Assembly (NCBI RefSeq): GCF_000355805.1 | Contig: NZ_CM001837.1 | Location: 2,591,768 to 2,655,767, forward strand | DNA from: Dokdonia sp. PRO95 | GTDB lineage: Bacteria > Bacteroidota > Bacteroidia > Flavobacteriales > Flavobacteriaceae | Reading direction: 5' to 3' | Length of the DNA stretch: 64,000 bases | Shown: one piece after another, positions 8,026 through 16,597 of the stretch | Position numbering within the stretch: the first letter of the stretch is position 1 | How the letters are laid out: each line of letters starts with the position of its first letter | Position numbers and translations under genes: made by a program | The notes under the pieces: generated by a model | The model's input: the letters and a program-made list of their open reading frames with translations, nothing else | Databases searched by the model: none | What the model was told of the DNA's origin: nothing

Positions 8026-9366
8026 TTATAATAGGCCTCTTGCTTTAATTTCTAGATATTTATTAATAGTACTTACCGTGAGATCATCTGGCTTGGTTAA
8101 TATGGTTTGAATACCGTATTGTTCAAGTCGTGCAACCATTACTTTTTTATCAAGATCTGCTTTTTGGGCAATCGTTTTATGATACACCTCTGGAAGTGTT
8201 TCGGCAGGTGTTGCAATAAGCTGATCGAGTTCCGTGTTTTGGAAAAAGATAACTACCAAGACATGTTTTCGCGAAAGCGCTTTTAAATAAGGCAACTGTC
8301 TTTCAAGCGCAGTTAGGTGCTCAAAATTTGTATACAATAGTAGTAAGCTGCGCTGTGTGATTTTACGTTTTACTTGGTTGTATAACGCACCATAATCACT
8401 GTCTAAAAACTTAGTGTCAATATTGTAAAGCACCTCTAGAATAGTCTGCAGGTGCGTTTTCTTACTACTCGCAGGAAGGTGATTTTTAATAGTCTCTGCA
8501 AAGGTGAGCATGCCCACTTTGTCTTTTTTCTTTAGAGCAATATTTGAAAATGCAAGCGTACTGTTAATCGCATAATCTAATAGCGTCAGGCCTTTAAAAG
8601 GCATCTTCATCACGCGGCTAGCATCTATGAGCGCATATACAGGTTGCGACTTCTCGTCTTGAAACTGATTTACCATAAGGCTCGCACGCTTTGCCGTTGC
8701 TTTCCAGTTAATAGTACGTGCATCATCACCAGGGACGTAGTCTTTAATTTGCTCAAACTCCATCGTGTGTCCCAGGCGGCGTATTTTTTTCATGCCGTGC
8801 ATAGTAAGTCTATTATCTAGGGCAAGAAATGCATACTTTTTCATCTGGATAAAAGATGGGTACACCTTTACCATCTGATCTTTTTCAAAGCGGTAGCGAC
8901 GTTTTACAAGTTTGAGCTTTGTGCTCACGTACACATTGAGATGCCCAAAGGTGTACTCACCACGCTCTGTAGGACGCAAAGAATATACAAATGACCTTGT
9001 TTCTCGTGCTGGTATCTCAATTACTTTACTAAAATCACGTTTTTGAAACTGCTCTGGTATTTCGTCTATAATATCAAGCGTAACTGCAAATGGGTATTTA
9101 TTCTCAAGAACTACAGGAAGCTCGTTTGCATCACTGTTTGAGAATTTTTCTGGAAGCTCTCTTACACCTCTAATTTTTCCGCTTGCGCGAAAAAGAACTA
9201 ATGCATCCACAAAAAATGCGAGTACCAGTACTAGTAGTAAGATATTAGTAATTCCAAAAAGGCTATTAAACCAATAGGAAATTAAATAAAGCACACCTAT
9301 AAATGCCAGCGCATAGAATAAACGCTGGTGAACAAAAAAACCTTTTATAAATTTTATAATAGCCAC
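8026..9366 (-). CDS. DUF58 domain protein of a MoxR-type operon
   Basis: The 446-residue protein has two N-terminal membrane helices (about residues 15-60), a beta-rich middle region, and a DUF58 domain with the signature DYVPGDDARTINWKATAKR near residue 212. A von Willebrand A-like fold follows (YALIDASRVM near residue 245). DUF58 proteins are usually encoded with MoxR AAA+ ATPases, and the pair is thought to act in envelope stress or assembly of metal-dependent complexes. It starts two bases after the MoxR gene. A palindrome copy encodes ALSRKH near residue 363. The specific client is unknown. Confidence 0.85.
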   Translation of the reverse strand: MAIIKFIKGFFVHQRLFYALAFIGVLYLISYWFNSLFGITNILLLVLVLAFFVDALVLFRASGKIRGVRELPEKFSNSDANELPVVLENKYPFAVTLDIIDEIPEQFQKRDFSKVIEIPARETRSFVYSLRPTERGEYTFGHLNVYVSTKLKLVKRRYRFEKDQMVKVYPSFIQMKKYAFLALDNRLTMHGMKKIRRLGHTMEFEQIKDYVPGDDARTINWKATAKRASLMVNQFQDEKSQPVYALIDASRVMKMPFKGLTLLDYAINSTLAFSNIALKKKDKVGMLTFAETIKNHLPASSKKTHLQTILEVLYNIDTKFLDSDYGALYNQVKRKITQRSLLLLYTNFEHLTALERQLPYLKALSRKHVLVVIFFQNTELDQLIATPAETLPEVYHKTIAQKADLDKKVMVARLEQYGIQTILTKPDDLTVSTINKYLEIKARGLL

Positions 9367-9368
9367 TC

Positions 9369-10436
9369 TTAACGTGGTATTTCTACAGATTGAACAATCA
9401 TGTCGATGACTTGCTCTGTGGTCATTCCTTCCATTTCACGCTCTGGAGCGAGTATAAGGCGGTGACGCATTACTGGTATAACCGCACGTTTTACATCTTC
9501 TGGAATTACAAAATCTCTACCTGCAATGGCAGCAAATGCTTTTGAAGCATTCATAATTGCTAGTGAGGCACGAGGAGATCCTCCAAGGTATAAATGTGGG
9601 TGCGTTCTAGATTTTACAACAATCTCTGCAACGTAGTTTAAAATTTTCTCTTCTATAAGTACTTCTTGCGTTTGCTTTCTAAAATCTGCTAGTTTTACAG
9701 GATTAAGTACGGCCTCAATACCTTTTTGTGGGGCACCACCTTTACGGTCATGATGGTTCTGCAGTATAGCAACTTCTTGTTCTAGCGTAGGGTAATCTAC
9801 TTTGATTTTAAATAGAAAACGGTCTAGTTGTGCCTCTGGTAGTGCATATGTACCTTCTTGCTCTACTGGGTTTTGAGTTGCTAGCACCATAAAAGGAGGT
9901 TCCATAGTATACTTTGTACCATCTATAGTAATCTGGCGCTCTTCCATAGATTCAAAAAGTGCAGCTTGTGTTTTAGCTGGTGCACGGTTAATCTCATCTA
10001 TAAGAACAATGTTTGAAAATATAGGACCTTTCTTGAATTCGAATTCGCTAGTTTTCATATTGAGAATCGAAGTTCCTAATACGTCACTTGGCATCAAGTC
10101 TGGTGTAAACTGTATACGTCCAAACTGTGTATCAAGAGTTTTTGCAAATAACTTTGCAGTTACTGTCTTTGCGATACCAGGAACTCCCTCGATGAGTACG
10201 TGACCGTCAGAAAGTAAAGCCACAATGAGGAGCTCTATAAATTCGTGTTGCCCAATTATAATTTTACCAAGCTCTGCCCGTATTGCTTCGGCGGCATTGC
10301 GCAGTTCTTCTAATGGAATCCTGTTAGTAAACGCGATTCCTTCATCTGTTTGATTTACATCTTGCGATGGAGTTGGAGTAGCATTAGTGGTTCCATCTGT
10401 TGTATTTTCTGGATCTTGTGGTGTGATATCGTCCAT
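9369..10436 (-). CDS. MoxR-family AAA+ ATPase
   Basis: The 355-residue protein has an acidic, Thr/Pro-rich N-terminal tail of about 35 residues. The AAA_3 domain follows, with Walker A GVPGIAKT near residue 92, Walker B IVLIDEINRAPAKTQAALFESMEE near residue 145, and the ATQNPVEQEGTYALPEAQLDRF sensor region, then the C-terminal lid. MoxR ATPases act as chaperones for protein maturation and often work with DUF58 and VWA proteins. The gene is embedded in an operon where its start overlaps the stop of the DUF4350 gene by one base. Confidence 0.92.
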   Translation of the reverse strand: MDDITPQDPENTTDGTTNATPTPSQDVNQTDEGIAFTNRIPLEELRNAAEAIRAELGKIIIGQHEFIELLIVALLSDGHVLIEGVPGIAKTVTAKLFAKTLDTQFGRIQFTPDLMPSDVLGTSILNMKTSEFEFKKGPIFSNIVLIDEINRAPAKTQAALFESMEERQITIDGTKYTMEPPFMVLATQNPVEQEGTYALPEAQLDRFLFKIKVDYPTLEQEVAILQNHHDRKGGAPQKGIEAVLNPVKLADFRKQTQEVLIEEKILNYVAEIVVKSRTHPHLYLGGSPRASLAIMNASKAFAAIAGRDFVIPEDVKRAVIPVMRHRLILAPEREMEGMTTEQVIDMIVQSVEIPR

Positions 10437-11653
10437 TATTTTTGATTTTTAAATGCTTCTATGCGTTTATTAAGTTCTAATAATTCTTCCTGACTTATAA
10501 TTTGCTTAGCTCTTAAAGCCACCATATAATTAATCAATGATTTAGTCTGTTCTAGTGTATTGTCACTTTTAGATGCTAGCTTATTGATAAAACCTTCATT
10601 AATCACATTTGTATCAAGCGCATAATTACTGCGTATGAACTCTAGAAAATGACTTATTTGATGGCTCACGATGCTCTTGTGATCTTTCTTATCAAGATAC
10701 ATTCCCGCAATGGTCTTTGTAAATGTGAGTGTCTGGTTAGGTAGCGGTTTTATAATAGGGATGGCTCGCTGCTTGCGCCTTCCTTCAAAAACCACCCATA
10801 AAAAAGCACCTATAAGTAGGATGTAATATGCCCACTTCAAATATCTATTTTGAAAGAATATATACAACGGACTTGTATAAATAGTTTTACCATTCTTATA
10901 GTGATTATCCCAGTAGAGCACATCATCTTGATCTAGATACGAGAGTACATTTTTTGTGTATGTATAATTATCCTCTCTTAGTATAAAATAGTTAGTAAAC
11001 GTCTCAGGCATAAGATGGATGACAATCTCACCTTTGCCAAAATCTTGTTTAACAAAATTTATTCTAGGTTCTGCTACAGTTATGGTGTCTTTATTAACCA
11101 TAAGGCCAAATTCTCCTAAGGCAACCGTATTTGTGGTATCTACCTCTTCAAAAAAGCCAGCGGTAGTCTCAACGTCATGATAATATGGAGTTTCTCTACG
11201 TAAGCTTGGGTTTACAAGATTTACAAGTGGCTTGCGCTCAAAATTATCATAATCATAATAGAGATCAGTTTCTAGAGACAAGGTATCTAGTATAGTCTCT
11301 CCAATGCCTCTCGCTGCAATAAATAGCGTGTTACCCTCACTTACCCATGATAAAAGTTTGAGTGATTCATCTTCACTAAAAAGGATGTAATCATTTACAA
11401 ACAAATATGTACCATGCGCATCCGTACTATCTGACATAAATTCATAAGGAGGTATGCGCACTTCCTTAAATTTATCCTCTTGCCAGTTATTTTCTAGTAG
11501 GTCATGTAACACATACGTTCCGTAAGGGATTTTATCTGTCTTTGTATAACTAGGATACCAGTTTATATCTTCCTTAGTACTTGACTCCATATAAATAACG
11601 AGTGCAAGAGCAAGTAGCAGCACACCAGCAATTACTTTAAACTTATTGCTCAT
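10436..11653 (-). CDS. DUF4350 domain membrane protein
   Basis: The 405-residue protein has one N-terminal membrane helix (about residues 5-22), a long extracytoplasmic region, and a second helix near residue 272 (YYILLIGAFLWVVFEG), followed by a cytoplasmic helical tail. The DUF4350 signature is visible as YGTYVLHDLL near residue 46 and in the LFIAARGI strand. Such proteins occur in MoxR/DUF58/DUF4129 operons of Bacteroidota. Function is unknown, and the extracytoplasmic domain may resemble glutamine-amidotransferase-like folds of ABC-associated proteins. Its start overlaps the end of the upstream gene by four bases, a sign of translational coupling. Confidence 0.75.
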   Translation of the reverse strand: MSNKFKVIAGVLLLALALVIYMESSTKEDINWYPSYTKTDKIPYGTYVLHDLLENNWQEDKFKEVRIPPYEFMSDSTDAHGTYLFVNDYILFSEDESLKLLSWVSEGNTLFIAARGIGETILDTLSLETDLYYDYDNFERKPLVNLVNPSLRRETPYYHDVETTAGFFEEVDTTNTVALGEFGLMVNKDTITVAEPRINFVKQDFGKGEIVIHLMPETFTNYFILREDNYTYTKNVLSYLDQDDVLYWDNHYKNGKTIYTSPLYIFFQNRYLKWAYYILLIGAFLWVVFEGRRKQRAIPIIKPLPNQTLTFTKTIAGMYLDKKDHKSIVSHQISHFLEFIRSNYALDTNVINEGFINKLASKSDNTLEQTKSLINYMVALRAKQIISQEELLELNKRIEAFKNQK

Positions 11654-12456
11654 AGCTGATTATTTATTTGGGTGAAAGAGGTTTTTGCTTTCGCGAAAGC
11701 GGTCTCATCGACCTCAAAATTTCCATACCAGATATAGTCGTAAATATCTGTCACTTTTCTGAACTGGCTTCTTAAACTAAGGTCTTCTATTTCAGACAAA
11801 TAGTCATGATTTGTCTTTTGTACTTGCCAGTCTATAAGATCTTGTTCACTCATTTTCTGAAGTATACGTAGATAATAAAAACGCACAGCTAGTCTATAAT
11901 TACCAGCAGCAATTGCCTGCTCAATGAGTTGGTCTAAATCTTGTCGCTGTATCAGTTCTTCATCATCTGATAGTAAGGTCTCAGGAGCTTTTATTTTTTC
12001 CATTAATAAGGAACCGCTATCTATTTTCATAAATAGCCATACAAAGAACACTAGTAAAGCTACGATGAGTATGTAGGGTAGTAGCTCTACTATAACTGCC
12101 CAAAAACCCGTAGCCTCGTTGCCACCAGTGAGCCAGCGTATGAACGCGTTATATAGATCGTTAATTTTTCTTTTAAAACGTGACCACCAAGTATCTTCTG
12201 GAGTCGCTTCTTTATAATTGAACTCATCGTCTTGTTTATATTTATCAAGACTATTTTCAGAGATGGGTAGCGGTGTTAGTTTTTCGTTGTCATAAGTGAC
12301 AATACCACGAGGATCGTGATAGGTGTTTTCGGGATAGATTACTTCCTCTTCAGCGATTTCCTCTGCTGTAGTTTCTTCCTGAGTTTGTTGTATAGCGGTA
12401 GCTTTCGCGCAAAGCGAACACAAAAAGAGCATACATAGCAGCAATACTTTATGCAT
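11650..12456 (-). CDS. DUF4129 domain membrane protein
   Basis: The 268-residue protein begins with a signal peptide ending near LCAKATA. An acidic extracytoplasmic stretch follows, with a membrane helix around residues 125-145 and a C-terminal cytoplasmic DUF4129-like helical region containing AGNYRLAVRFYYLRILQ near residue 185. It belongs to the MoxR operon. Two traces of the dispersed palindrome occur in it: a perfect copy at 11687-11700, encoding TAFAKAK near the C-terminus, and a one-base-expanded copy at 12401-12415 exactly at the signal peptide end. The role is probably structural or regulatory in the envelope; nothing more can be said. Confidence 0.75.
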   Translation of the reverse strand: MHKVLLLCMLFLCSLCAKATAIQQTQEETTAEEIAEEEVIYPENTYHDPRGIVTYDNEKLTPLPISENSLDKYKQDDEFNYKEATPEDTWWSRFKRKINDLYNAFIRWLTGGNEATGFWAVIVELLPYILIVALLVFFVWLFMKIDSGSLLMEKIKAPETLLSDDEELIQRQDLDQLIEQAIAAGNYRLAVRFYYLRILQKMSEQDLIDWQVQKTNHDYLSEIEDLSLRSQFRKVTDIYDYIWYGNFEVDETAFAKAKTSFTQINNQL

Positions 12457-13390
12457 TATTGCTACCTATATTGTTTATTTGATCAAGACTTCCCGTCTGA
12501 TTTTTACGCTCGTTAAGGTTGAAGTAAATGAAGTTTACGGAGATGGCGAGTATGGTGTATAAGATATAGTTCATTGCAGAGGCTAGGACCTGTAACACTA
12601 GGTAAACATTGTCAAAAAGTGCTGCTGGATCACCCATAGAGCCAGATTGTACACTACTTATGGTCTTGATAAGCGTATAAATAAGTACTGGAACTTGAAA
12701 AACGAAGCCAATTACCCCAATTAAAAACCCAAGGATGATTATCGTTATAAAAGTCATCCACCACTCGCCTTTAATTAAGTTTGCACTTTCTTTAATACTT
12801 TCTTTTATACTAAGATTCTTGTCTATAATAGCAGGAAAGATGACACTAAGCTTGACATAAACATAAAGCAAAGGAAAGATGGCTAGTACAACAACTAAGA
12901 CGCCTATGGTTTCTGATCCGGTTGAAAATATGGCGCCACCTAATACAACTGGAACTAACGCTACTACTAGCACAATTAATAAGTTTGTAAAACCTAATCC
13001 TAAAAAAGTGCCAGTCTTGGATTTAATGGTATCTACCACTGCAGTGGTGTCTGGAACATCACCTCCAGCGATGTATGCTTTAATATATTCAGAAACGCTT
13101 CCGTAAAGCATTGAATTGTAAATTATACCTACAATGGCAAGACATGCAACAGAGATGAAGAAGCTACTCATATCAGATCCGTCACCAAAACTTGTTAAGA
13201 AATTTGCTCCCGCCGTCGCGTTCGTGTAGAACCCTACAGCAACAATGAGAAGTATGAACGGTATAGCACAAGTGCGTACAAGTACTTTGAGAAGTGGTTT
13301 TGCATTACGGCGTAAAAAGGTGAATGTATCACTTATGATCTGGCCAAGTTCACGCTGTTTTCTAAATTCCACTAGTTTAGTTAAGGTCAT
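12449..13390 (-). CDS. Multi-pass membrane protein of the MoxR operon
   Basis: The 313-residue protein has about six hydrophobic segments, including VLVRTCAIPFILLIVAVGFY, VLVVVLAIFPLLYVYVKL and the late ILYTILAISVNFIYFNL. It starts with a basic cytoplasmic segment, EFRKQRELGQIISDTF. Its end overlaps the start of the DUF4129 gene by eight bases, and it follows the SpoIIM-like gene by three. It resembles uncharacterised membrane proteins (DUF4013 or GlpF-like permease-helper style) found at this place in Bacteroidota, but I do not recognise a defined family with certainty. Confidence 0.7.
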   Translation of the reverse strand: MTLTKLVEFRKQRELGQIISDTFTFLRRNAKPLLKVLVRTCAIPFILLIVAVGFYTNATAGANFLTSFGDGSDMSSFFISVACLAIVGIIYNSMLYGSVSEYIKAYIAGGDVPDTTAVVDTIKSKTGTFLGLGFTNLLIVLVVALVPVVLGGAIFSTGSETIGVLVVVLAIFPLLYVYVKLSVIFPAIIDKNLSIKESIKESANLIKGEWWMTFITIIILGFLIGVIGFVFQVPVLIYTLIKTISSVQSGSMGDPAALFDNVYLVLQVLASAMNYILYTILAISVNFIYFNLNERKNQTGSLDQINNIGSNNA

Positions 13391-13393
13391 TAA

Positions 13394-14386
13394 TTATAAA
13401 TTTTCAAGATTAGGAACAAGCGCTAGTCTAGCAGCTTCTTCTTTATGTTTTTTAATAGGGTAGTACACGTAATAAAATATGATTAAAGCGAGAGAGCTTG
13501 CAATAATTACAATTGCAAGCCAGTCTGGCATTTCTGTATGTCTTGTTACAAACCCTTCTAGAAAACCTGCTATTACAAATAGTGGTATGGTGCTTACAAC
13601 GATTTTGAGACCATTTTTCATTCCTCTTTTAAACGATTCTAGGCGCGTGTATGTCTGAGGAAATAAAATAGAATTACCTAGCACCATGCCTGCACATCCT
13701 GCTATGATTATCACTGAGATTTCTATAGTACCATGTATCCATATGGTACGCACAGACTCCCAGCCTACGCCTTGCTCAAAAAAGAAGTATTGAAAACTGC
13801 CTAGCATGATAGCGTTGCGCATGATGATATATAACGATCCTATTGTTAAGAATATCCCATAAACAAAAGCCATCAATGCTACTTTTATATTGTTAATGGT
13901 AATTCCTAAAAACATATTGAGTTCACCTTGCTTCTTATAAACACCCATGGGGTCTCCTTTCTCAATATTACTGAGTGTCATGTTTACATAACCATCACCC
14001 ATAATACTTCTTACAAAAGAGCCATCATTTGCAGCACTATATGCGCCAATAAGGCTAAATAATAAAAAGGTTAAAAAAGCGATAAGCAGTTGTCGCTGGT
14101 AGCGATACATAATAAGCGGGAACTCCTCTGTAAAGAATGTTATAAAGCGCTTGCTTGACTCACGCTTTGTCTTGTATATGATTTGATGTGACTGAGAGGC
14201 AAGGTGATTTAAATACTCTAAAGTCTTGCTTTGAGGATAAAATGTTTGCGCATAACTAAGGTGATCTGTCACTTCCATGTAAAGACTAGATAGCTCATCT
14301 GGATGAATCTGATCTTTGTTGACCAGAACACTTTCGAATGTTAACCATTTATCCTTATTTTGCTTGACAAAAGCAGCTTCACGCAT
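13394..14386 (-). CDS. Stage II sporulation protein M (SpoIIM)-like membrane protein
   Basis: With the start at 14386 the protein has 330 residues. The N-terminal third is soluble and helical. It is followed by several membrane helices with SpoIIM-type motifs such as NNIKVALMAFVYGIFLTIGS, FFFEQGV and IWIHGTIEISVIIIAGCAGM. In non-sporulating bacteria SpoIIM-like proteins accompany RDD, MoxR and DUF58 genes, and their role is unknown. The longer frame up to 14581 would run into the divergent RDD gene and its leader, so I take MREAAFVKQ as the start. It is the first gene of the six-gene minus-strand operon. Confidence 0.85.
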   Translation of the reverse strand: MREAAFVKQNKDKWLTFESVLVNKDQIHPDELSSLYMEVTDHLSYAQTFYPQSKTLEYLNHLASQSHQIIYKTKRESSKRFITFFTEEFPLIMYRYQRQLLIAFLTFLLFSLIGAYSAANDGSFVRSIMGDGYVNMTLSNIEKGDPMGVYKKQGELNMFLGITINNIKVALMAFVYGIFLTIGSLYIIMRNAIMLGSFQYFFFEQGVGWESVRTIWIHGTIEISVIIIAGCAGMVLGNSILFPQTYTRLESFKRGMKNGLKIVVSTIPLFVIAGFLEGFVTRHTEMPDWLAIVIIASSLALIIFYYVYYPIKKHKEEAARLALVPNLENL

Positions 14387-14421
14387 TTTCAACTTGTTAT
14401 AGAGGTAAAGAAAAAGAATAT

Positions 14422-15147
14422 ATGGATAACTTTCAAATAGAAACCGCCCAAAATGTAAGTATTTATCAGAATGTTGCGAGTATAGGCGATCGCATTCTTG
14501 CATATCTAATCGATGGTGTAATTTTGATTGCTTATTGGATTCTTTCTTTGTTTTTGATTGCACAATTTGGGTTAGACTCACAGTCTATGGGTGATATATG
14601 GGCTTACTACTTAGTCTTGGGCTTACCTATTTTTCTTTATTACATTCTTTTTGAAACATTCTGGGACGGAAAAACACCAGGTAAAGCAGCCATGAAAATT
14701 AGAGTAGTCAAGCTAGATGGTTCAAAACCAGGTTTTGGAAGCTACTTTGTACGATGGATTATGCGCATTATCGATATTGCGGGTTCCTCTGGGGGAATTG
14801 CCGTGGTAAGTATACTTATAAGCGAGAAAGGGCAGCGCTTAGGAGATATGGCAGCAGGTACTACCGTAATAACAGAAAAGAAACGTGTAAGTCTTTCTGA
14901 TAGTCTCATAGTAGATATTCCCGTAGATTACGTGCCTACCTATCCTCAAGTGACCGTTTTTAATGATAAAGATGTACAGCTTATTAAAACACTATTTTTA
15001 AATGCTAAGCGCAATGGTAATCACAATGTGATTGTAAAACTAGCAGATAGGCTCAGGGAGAAAATGGATGTAACTACTCCAGACGAGAATAATATTCAAT
15101 TTGTAGAGCGTGTCCTTGCAGATTATAACTACTACACACAGCAATAA
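14422..15147 (+). CDS. RDD family membrane protein
   Basis: The 241-residue protein has the RDD domain: the conserved Arg-Asp pair in IGDRILAYLIDGVIL near residue 22, and the later DGKTPGKAAMKIRVV and GQRLGDMAAGTTVI blocks. Three membrane helices are predicted in residues 25-150, followed by a soluble C-terminal tail with a helical region. RDD proteins are often linked to ion or sodium handling. The gene is transcribed divergently from the SpoIIM/MoxR operon with only 35 bases between starts, an arrangement typical of this module. It overlaps the TRIC-like gene by one base. Confidence 0.88.
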   Translation: MDNFQIETAQNVSIYQNVASIGDRILAYLIDGVILIAYWILSLFLIAQFGLDSQSMGDIWAYYLVLGLPIFLYYILFETFWDGKTPGKAAMKIRVVKLDGSKPGFGSYFVRWIMRIIDIAGSSGGIAVVSILISEKGQRLGDMAAGTTVITEKKRVSLSDSLIVDIPVDYVPTYPQVTVFNDKDVQLIKTLFLNAKRNGNHNVIVKLADRLREKMDVTTPDENNIQFVERVLADYNYYTQQ

Positions 15148-15764
15148 TGGAGATTACTACAATTATTGATATTCTAGGTACGATCTCTTTTGCGATATCC
15201 GGAGCGCTCACGGCCATGCGTAAAAAGATGGATGTCTTCGGAATTCTTATTATAGCACTAGTCACCTCTGTAGGGGGAGGTACCTTGAGAGATATACTCA
15301 TAGGGAAAACCCCTGTGAGCTGGATGCTTAACATGACGTTTGTATACGTGATTTTTGCTGCTACTATTGTAGCAATTATTTTTAGAAGTCAGCTTAAGTA
15401 TGTGAGACGTTCTTTGTTCTTGTTTGATACCATTGGTATTGCTTTATACACAATGGCTGGAGTACAAATTGCAAGTGCAGCAGGGTTACATCCCGTAATC
15501 TGTGTAGTGCTAGGTACTATTTCTGCATGTTTTGGTGGTGTATTGCGTGATATATTATGTAATGAAATTCCTGTGATTTTCCATAAAGAGATATATGCCA
15601 CTGTATGTATACTAGGAGGAAGTATCTACTTGTCACTTGAAACCTACGGCATGCCTAAAGTTTATGCTATGCTTGTTGCAGGTAGTATCACTATTCTTAT
15701 AAGAACCCTTGCTGTAGTAAGGAAATGGAGTTTACCTAGTGTTTATAGAAAACAACACGCATAA
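15147..15764 (+). CDS. TRIC/UPF0126 family channel-like membrane protein
   Basis: The 205-residue protein contains the duplicated three-helix unit of UPF0126 (YicG/TRIC-related) proteins. The repeat is visible as AISGALTAMRKKMDVFG...GGGTLRDILIG and again as YTMAGVQIASAAGLHP...FGGVLRDILCNEIPV. The glycine-rich GGG(T/V)LRD motifs line the proposed ion path. Bacterial TRIC relatives form monovalent-cation channels, but some UPF0126 proteins have other substrates, including amino acids. It is translationally coupled to the RDD gene and followed by a strong terminator. Confidence 0.85.
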   Translation: MEITTIIDILGTISFAISGALTAMRKKMDVFGILIIALVTSVGGGTLRDILIGKTPVSWMLNMTFVYVIFAATIVAIIFRSQLKYVRRSLFLFDTIGIALYTMAGVQIASAAGLHPVICVVLGTISACFGGVLRDILCNEIPVIFHKEIYATVCILGGSIYLSLETYGMPKVYAMLVAGSITILIRTLAVVRKWSLPSVYRKQHA

Positions 15765-15766
15765 AA

Positions 15767-15800
15767 AAAAGGTTTCTGCGCTAGCAGAAACCTTTTAAAA
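15767..15800 (+). terminator. Terminator of the RDD/TRIC operon
   Basis: A perfect 13-bp stem (15767-15779 with 15784-15796) has a GCTA loop and a poly-A/poly-T frame, placed directly after the TRIC-like gene. Confidence 0.88.
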
Positions 15801-16003
15801 CCTAATAGACTCTTTAGAAAACAGGTTTAAAATATTTTAAAGGCTAATTCAAATAATTTATAAAACCAAATACTAGTTCTAGTGTTGAGACTACAGTATA
15901 TACTTATAGACGAGAAAAAGTGAGCAAAGTTTCAAGGCAAGGATTGAATTAACAATATTTTAACCAAGGAGGATGTATTTGGCCTGAAAAGCCATAAAAA
16001 ACA

Positions 16004-16036
16004 AAATCCCGAGACTCGAGTTCTCGGGATTTCTTT
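16004..16036 (+). terminator. Terminator-like hairpin without an upstream gene
   Basis: An 11-bp stem AAATCCCGAGA/TCTCGGGATTT (16004-16014 with 16022-16032) closes a loop that itself contains CTCGAG, and a short T-rich tail TTCTTTG follows. The nearest plus-strand gene upstream already has its own terminator, so this one may end a small RNA. Confidence 0.6.
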
Positions 16037-16097
16037 GTTAGGTATCGTTTTTAATAAACACTAACCATCAAAACGAATTAAAAACGTTCCTAACAAA
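16034..16097. repeat. Long imperfect inverted repeat
   Basis: The left arm TTTGTTAGGtatCGTTTTTAA pairs with the right arm TTAAAAACGttCCTAACAAA across a loop of about 23 bases. This gives roughly 18 base pairs with one small internal loop. There is no T-run, so it is not a simple terminator. Confidence 0.6.
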
Positions 16098-16168
16098 TAA
16101 GTTAACTTACCCTATAGACGGTTTAAAAGAGTCAACGTTACACCACAATTATTATTTAACTTTACCTT

Positions 16169-16552
16169 ATGTTAAAAGCAACCATGGTTATAGGCGCTTC
16201 ATTGAAGCCACAGAGATATTCACATAGAGCAATCATACGTCTCAATGCTCAGAATCATCCCGTTATTGCGGTTGGTTTAAGAGGAGGAAAGGTAGGTGAT
16301 ATAGGGATTATCACTTTCGATCAAGCCTTAGAGGCAGTAGATGAGCTTAAAGAAGATTTAGATACTATTACACTATATCTTAATCCGCAGCGGCAAGAGG
16401 CTTATTATGACTTCATAATTAACCTGGCTCCTAAGCGTGTCATCTTTAACCCAGGAACAGAAAATCCTGTTCTTTATAAAAAGTTACAAGAGCACAATAT
16501 CGAAGTTGATGTTGCTTGTACACTAGTATTACTAGCCACAGACCAGTATTAA
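16169..16552 (+). CDS. CoA-binding domain protein (YccU-like)
   Basis: The 127-residue protein is a single Rossmann-like CoA_binding domain. It has TMVIGASLKPQRYSHRAI at the N-terminus and the family-typical VGLRGGKVGDI and KRVIFNPGTENPVLYKKL segments near residues 37 and 90. The fold binds CoA or acyl-CoA nucleotides, but no reaction is established for the stand-alone proteins. It is monocistronic, preceded by structured DNA and followed by a symporter gene on the other strand. Confidence 0.85.
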   Translation: MLKATMVIGASLKPQRYSHRAIIRLNAQNHPVIAVGLRGGKVGDIGIITFDQALEAVDELKEDLDTITLYLNPQRQEAYYDFIINLAPKRVIFNPGTENPVLYKKLQEHNIEVDVACTLVLLATDQY

Positions 16553-16575
16553 ATTTTTCTCGTTTTTATACGTAC

Positions 16576-16589
16576 GCTTTCGCGAAATC
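16576..16589. repeat. Intergenic copy of the dispersed palindrome
   Basis: GCTTTCGCGAAATC lies between convergent genes. The core TTTCGCGAAA is intact and one flank base is changed. Confidence 0.8.
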
Positions 16590-16597
16590 GTAATAAA

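Larger units (their letters stand above)
15801..16168. other. Intergenic region with two strong RNA structures
   Basis: No protein gene is recognised in about 370 bases. The second half holds a terminator-like hairpin (16004-16032) followed by a long imperfect inverted repeat (16034-16097). No coding gene lies directly upstream of the hairpin that is not already ended by the terminator at 15767. A small RNA in 15801-16036 is therefore possible, or the structures belong to the leader of the CoA-binding protein gene. Confidence 0.45.

Noticed and set aside
14387..14581. N-terminal extension of the SpoIIM-like frame
   Set aside because: It overlaps the divergent RDD gene and its start. The family begins near MREAAFVKQ at 14386.
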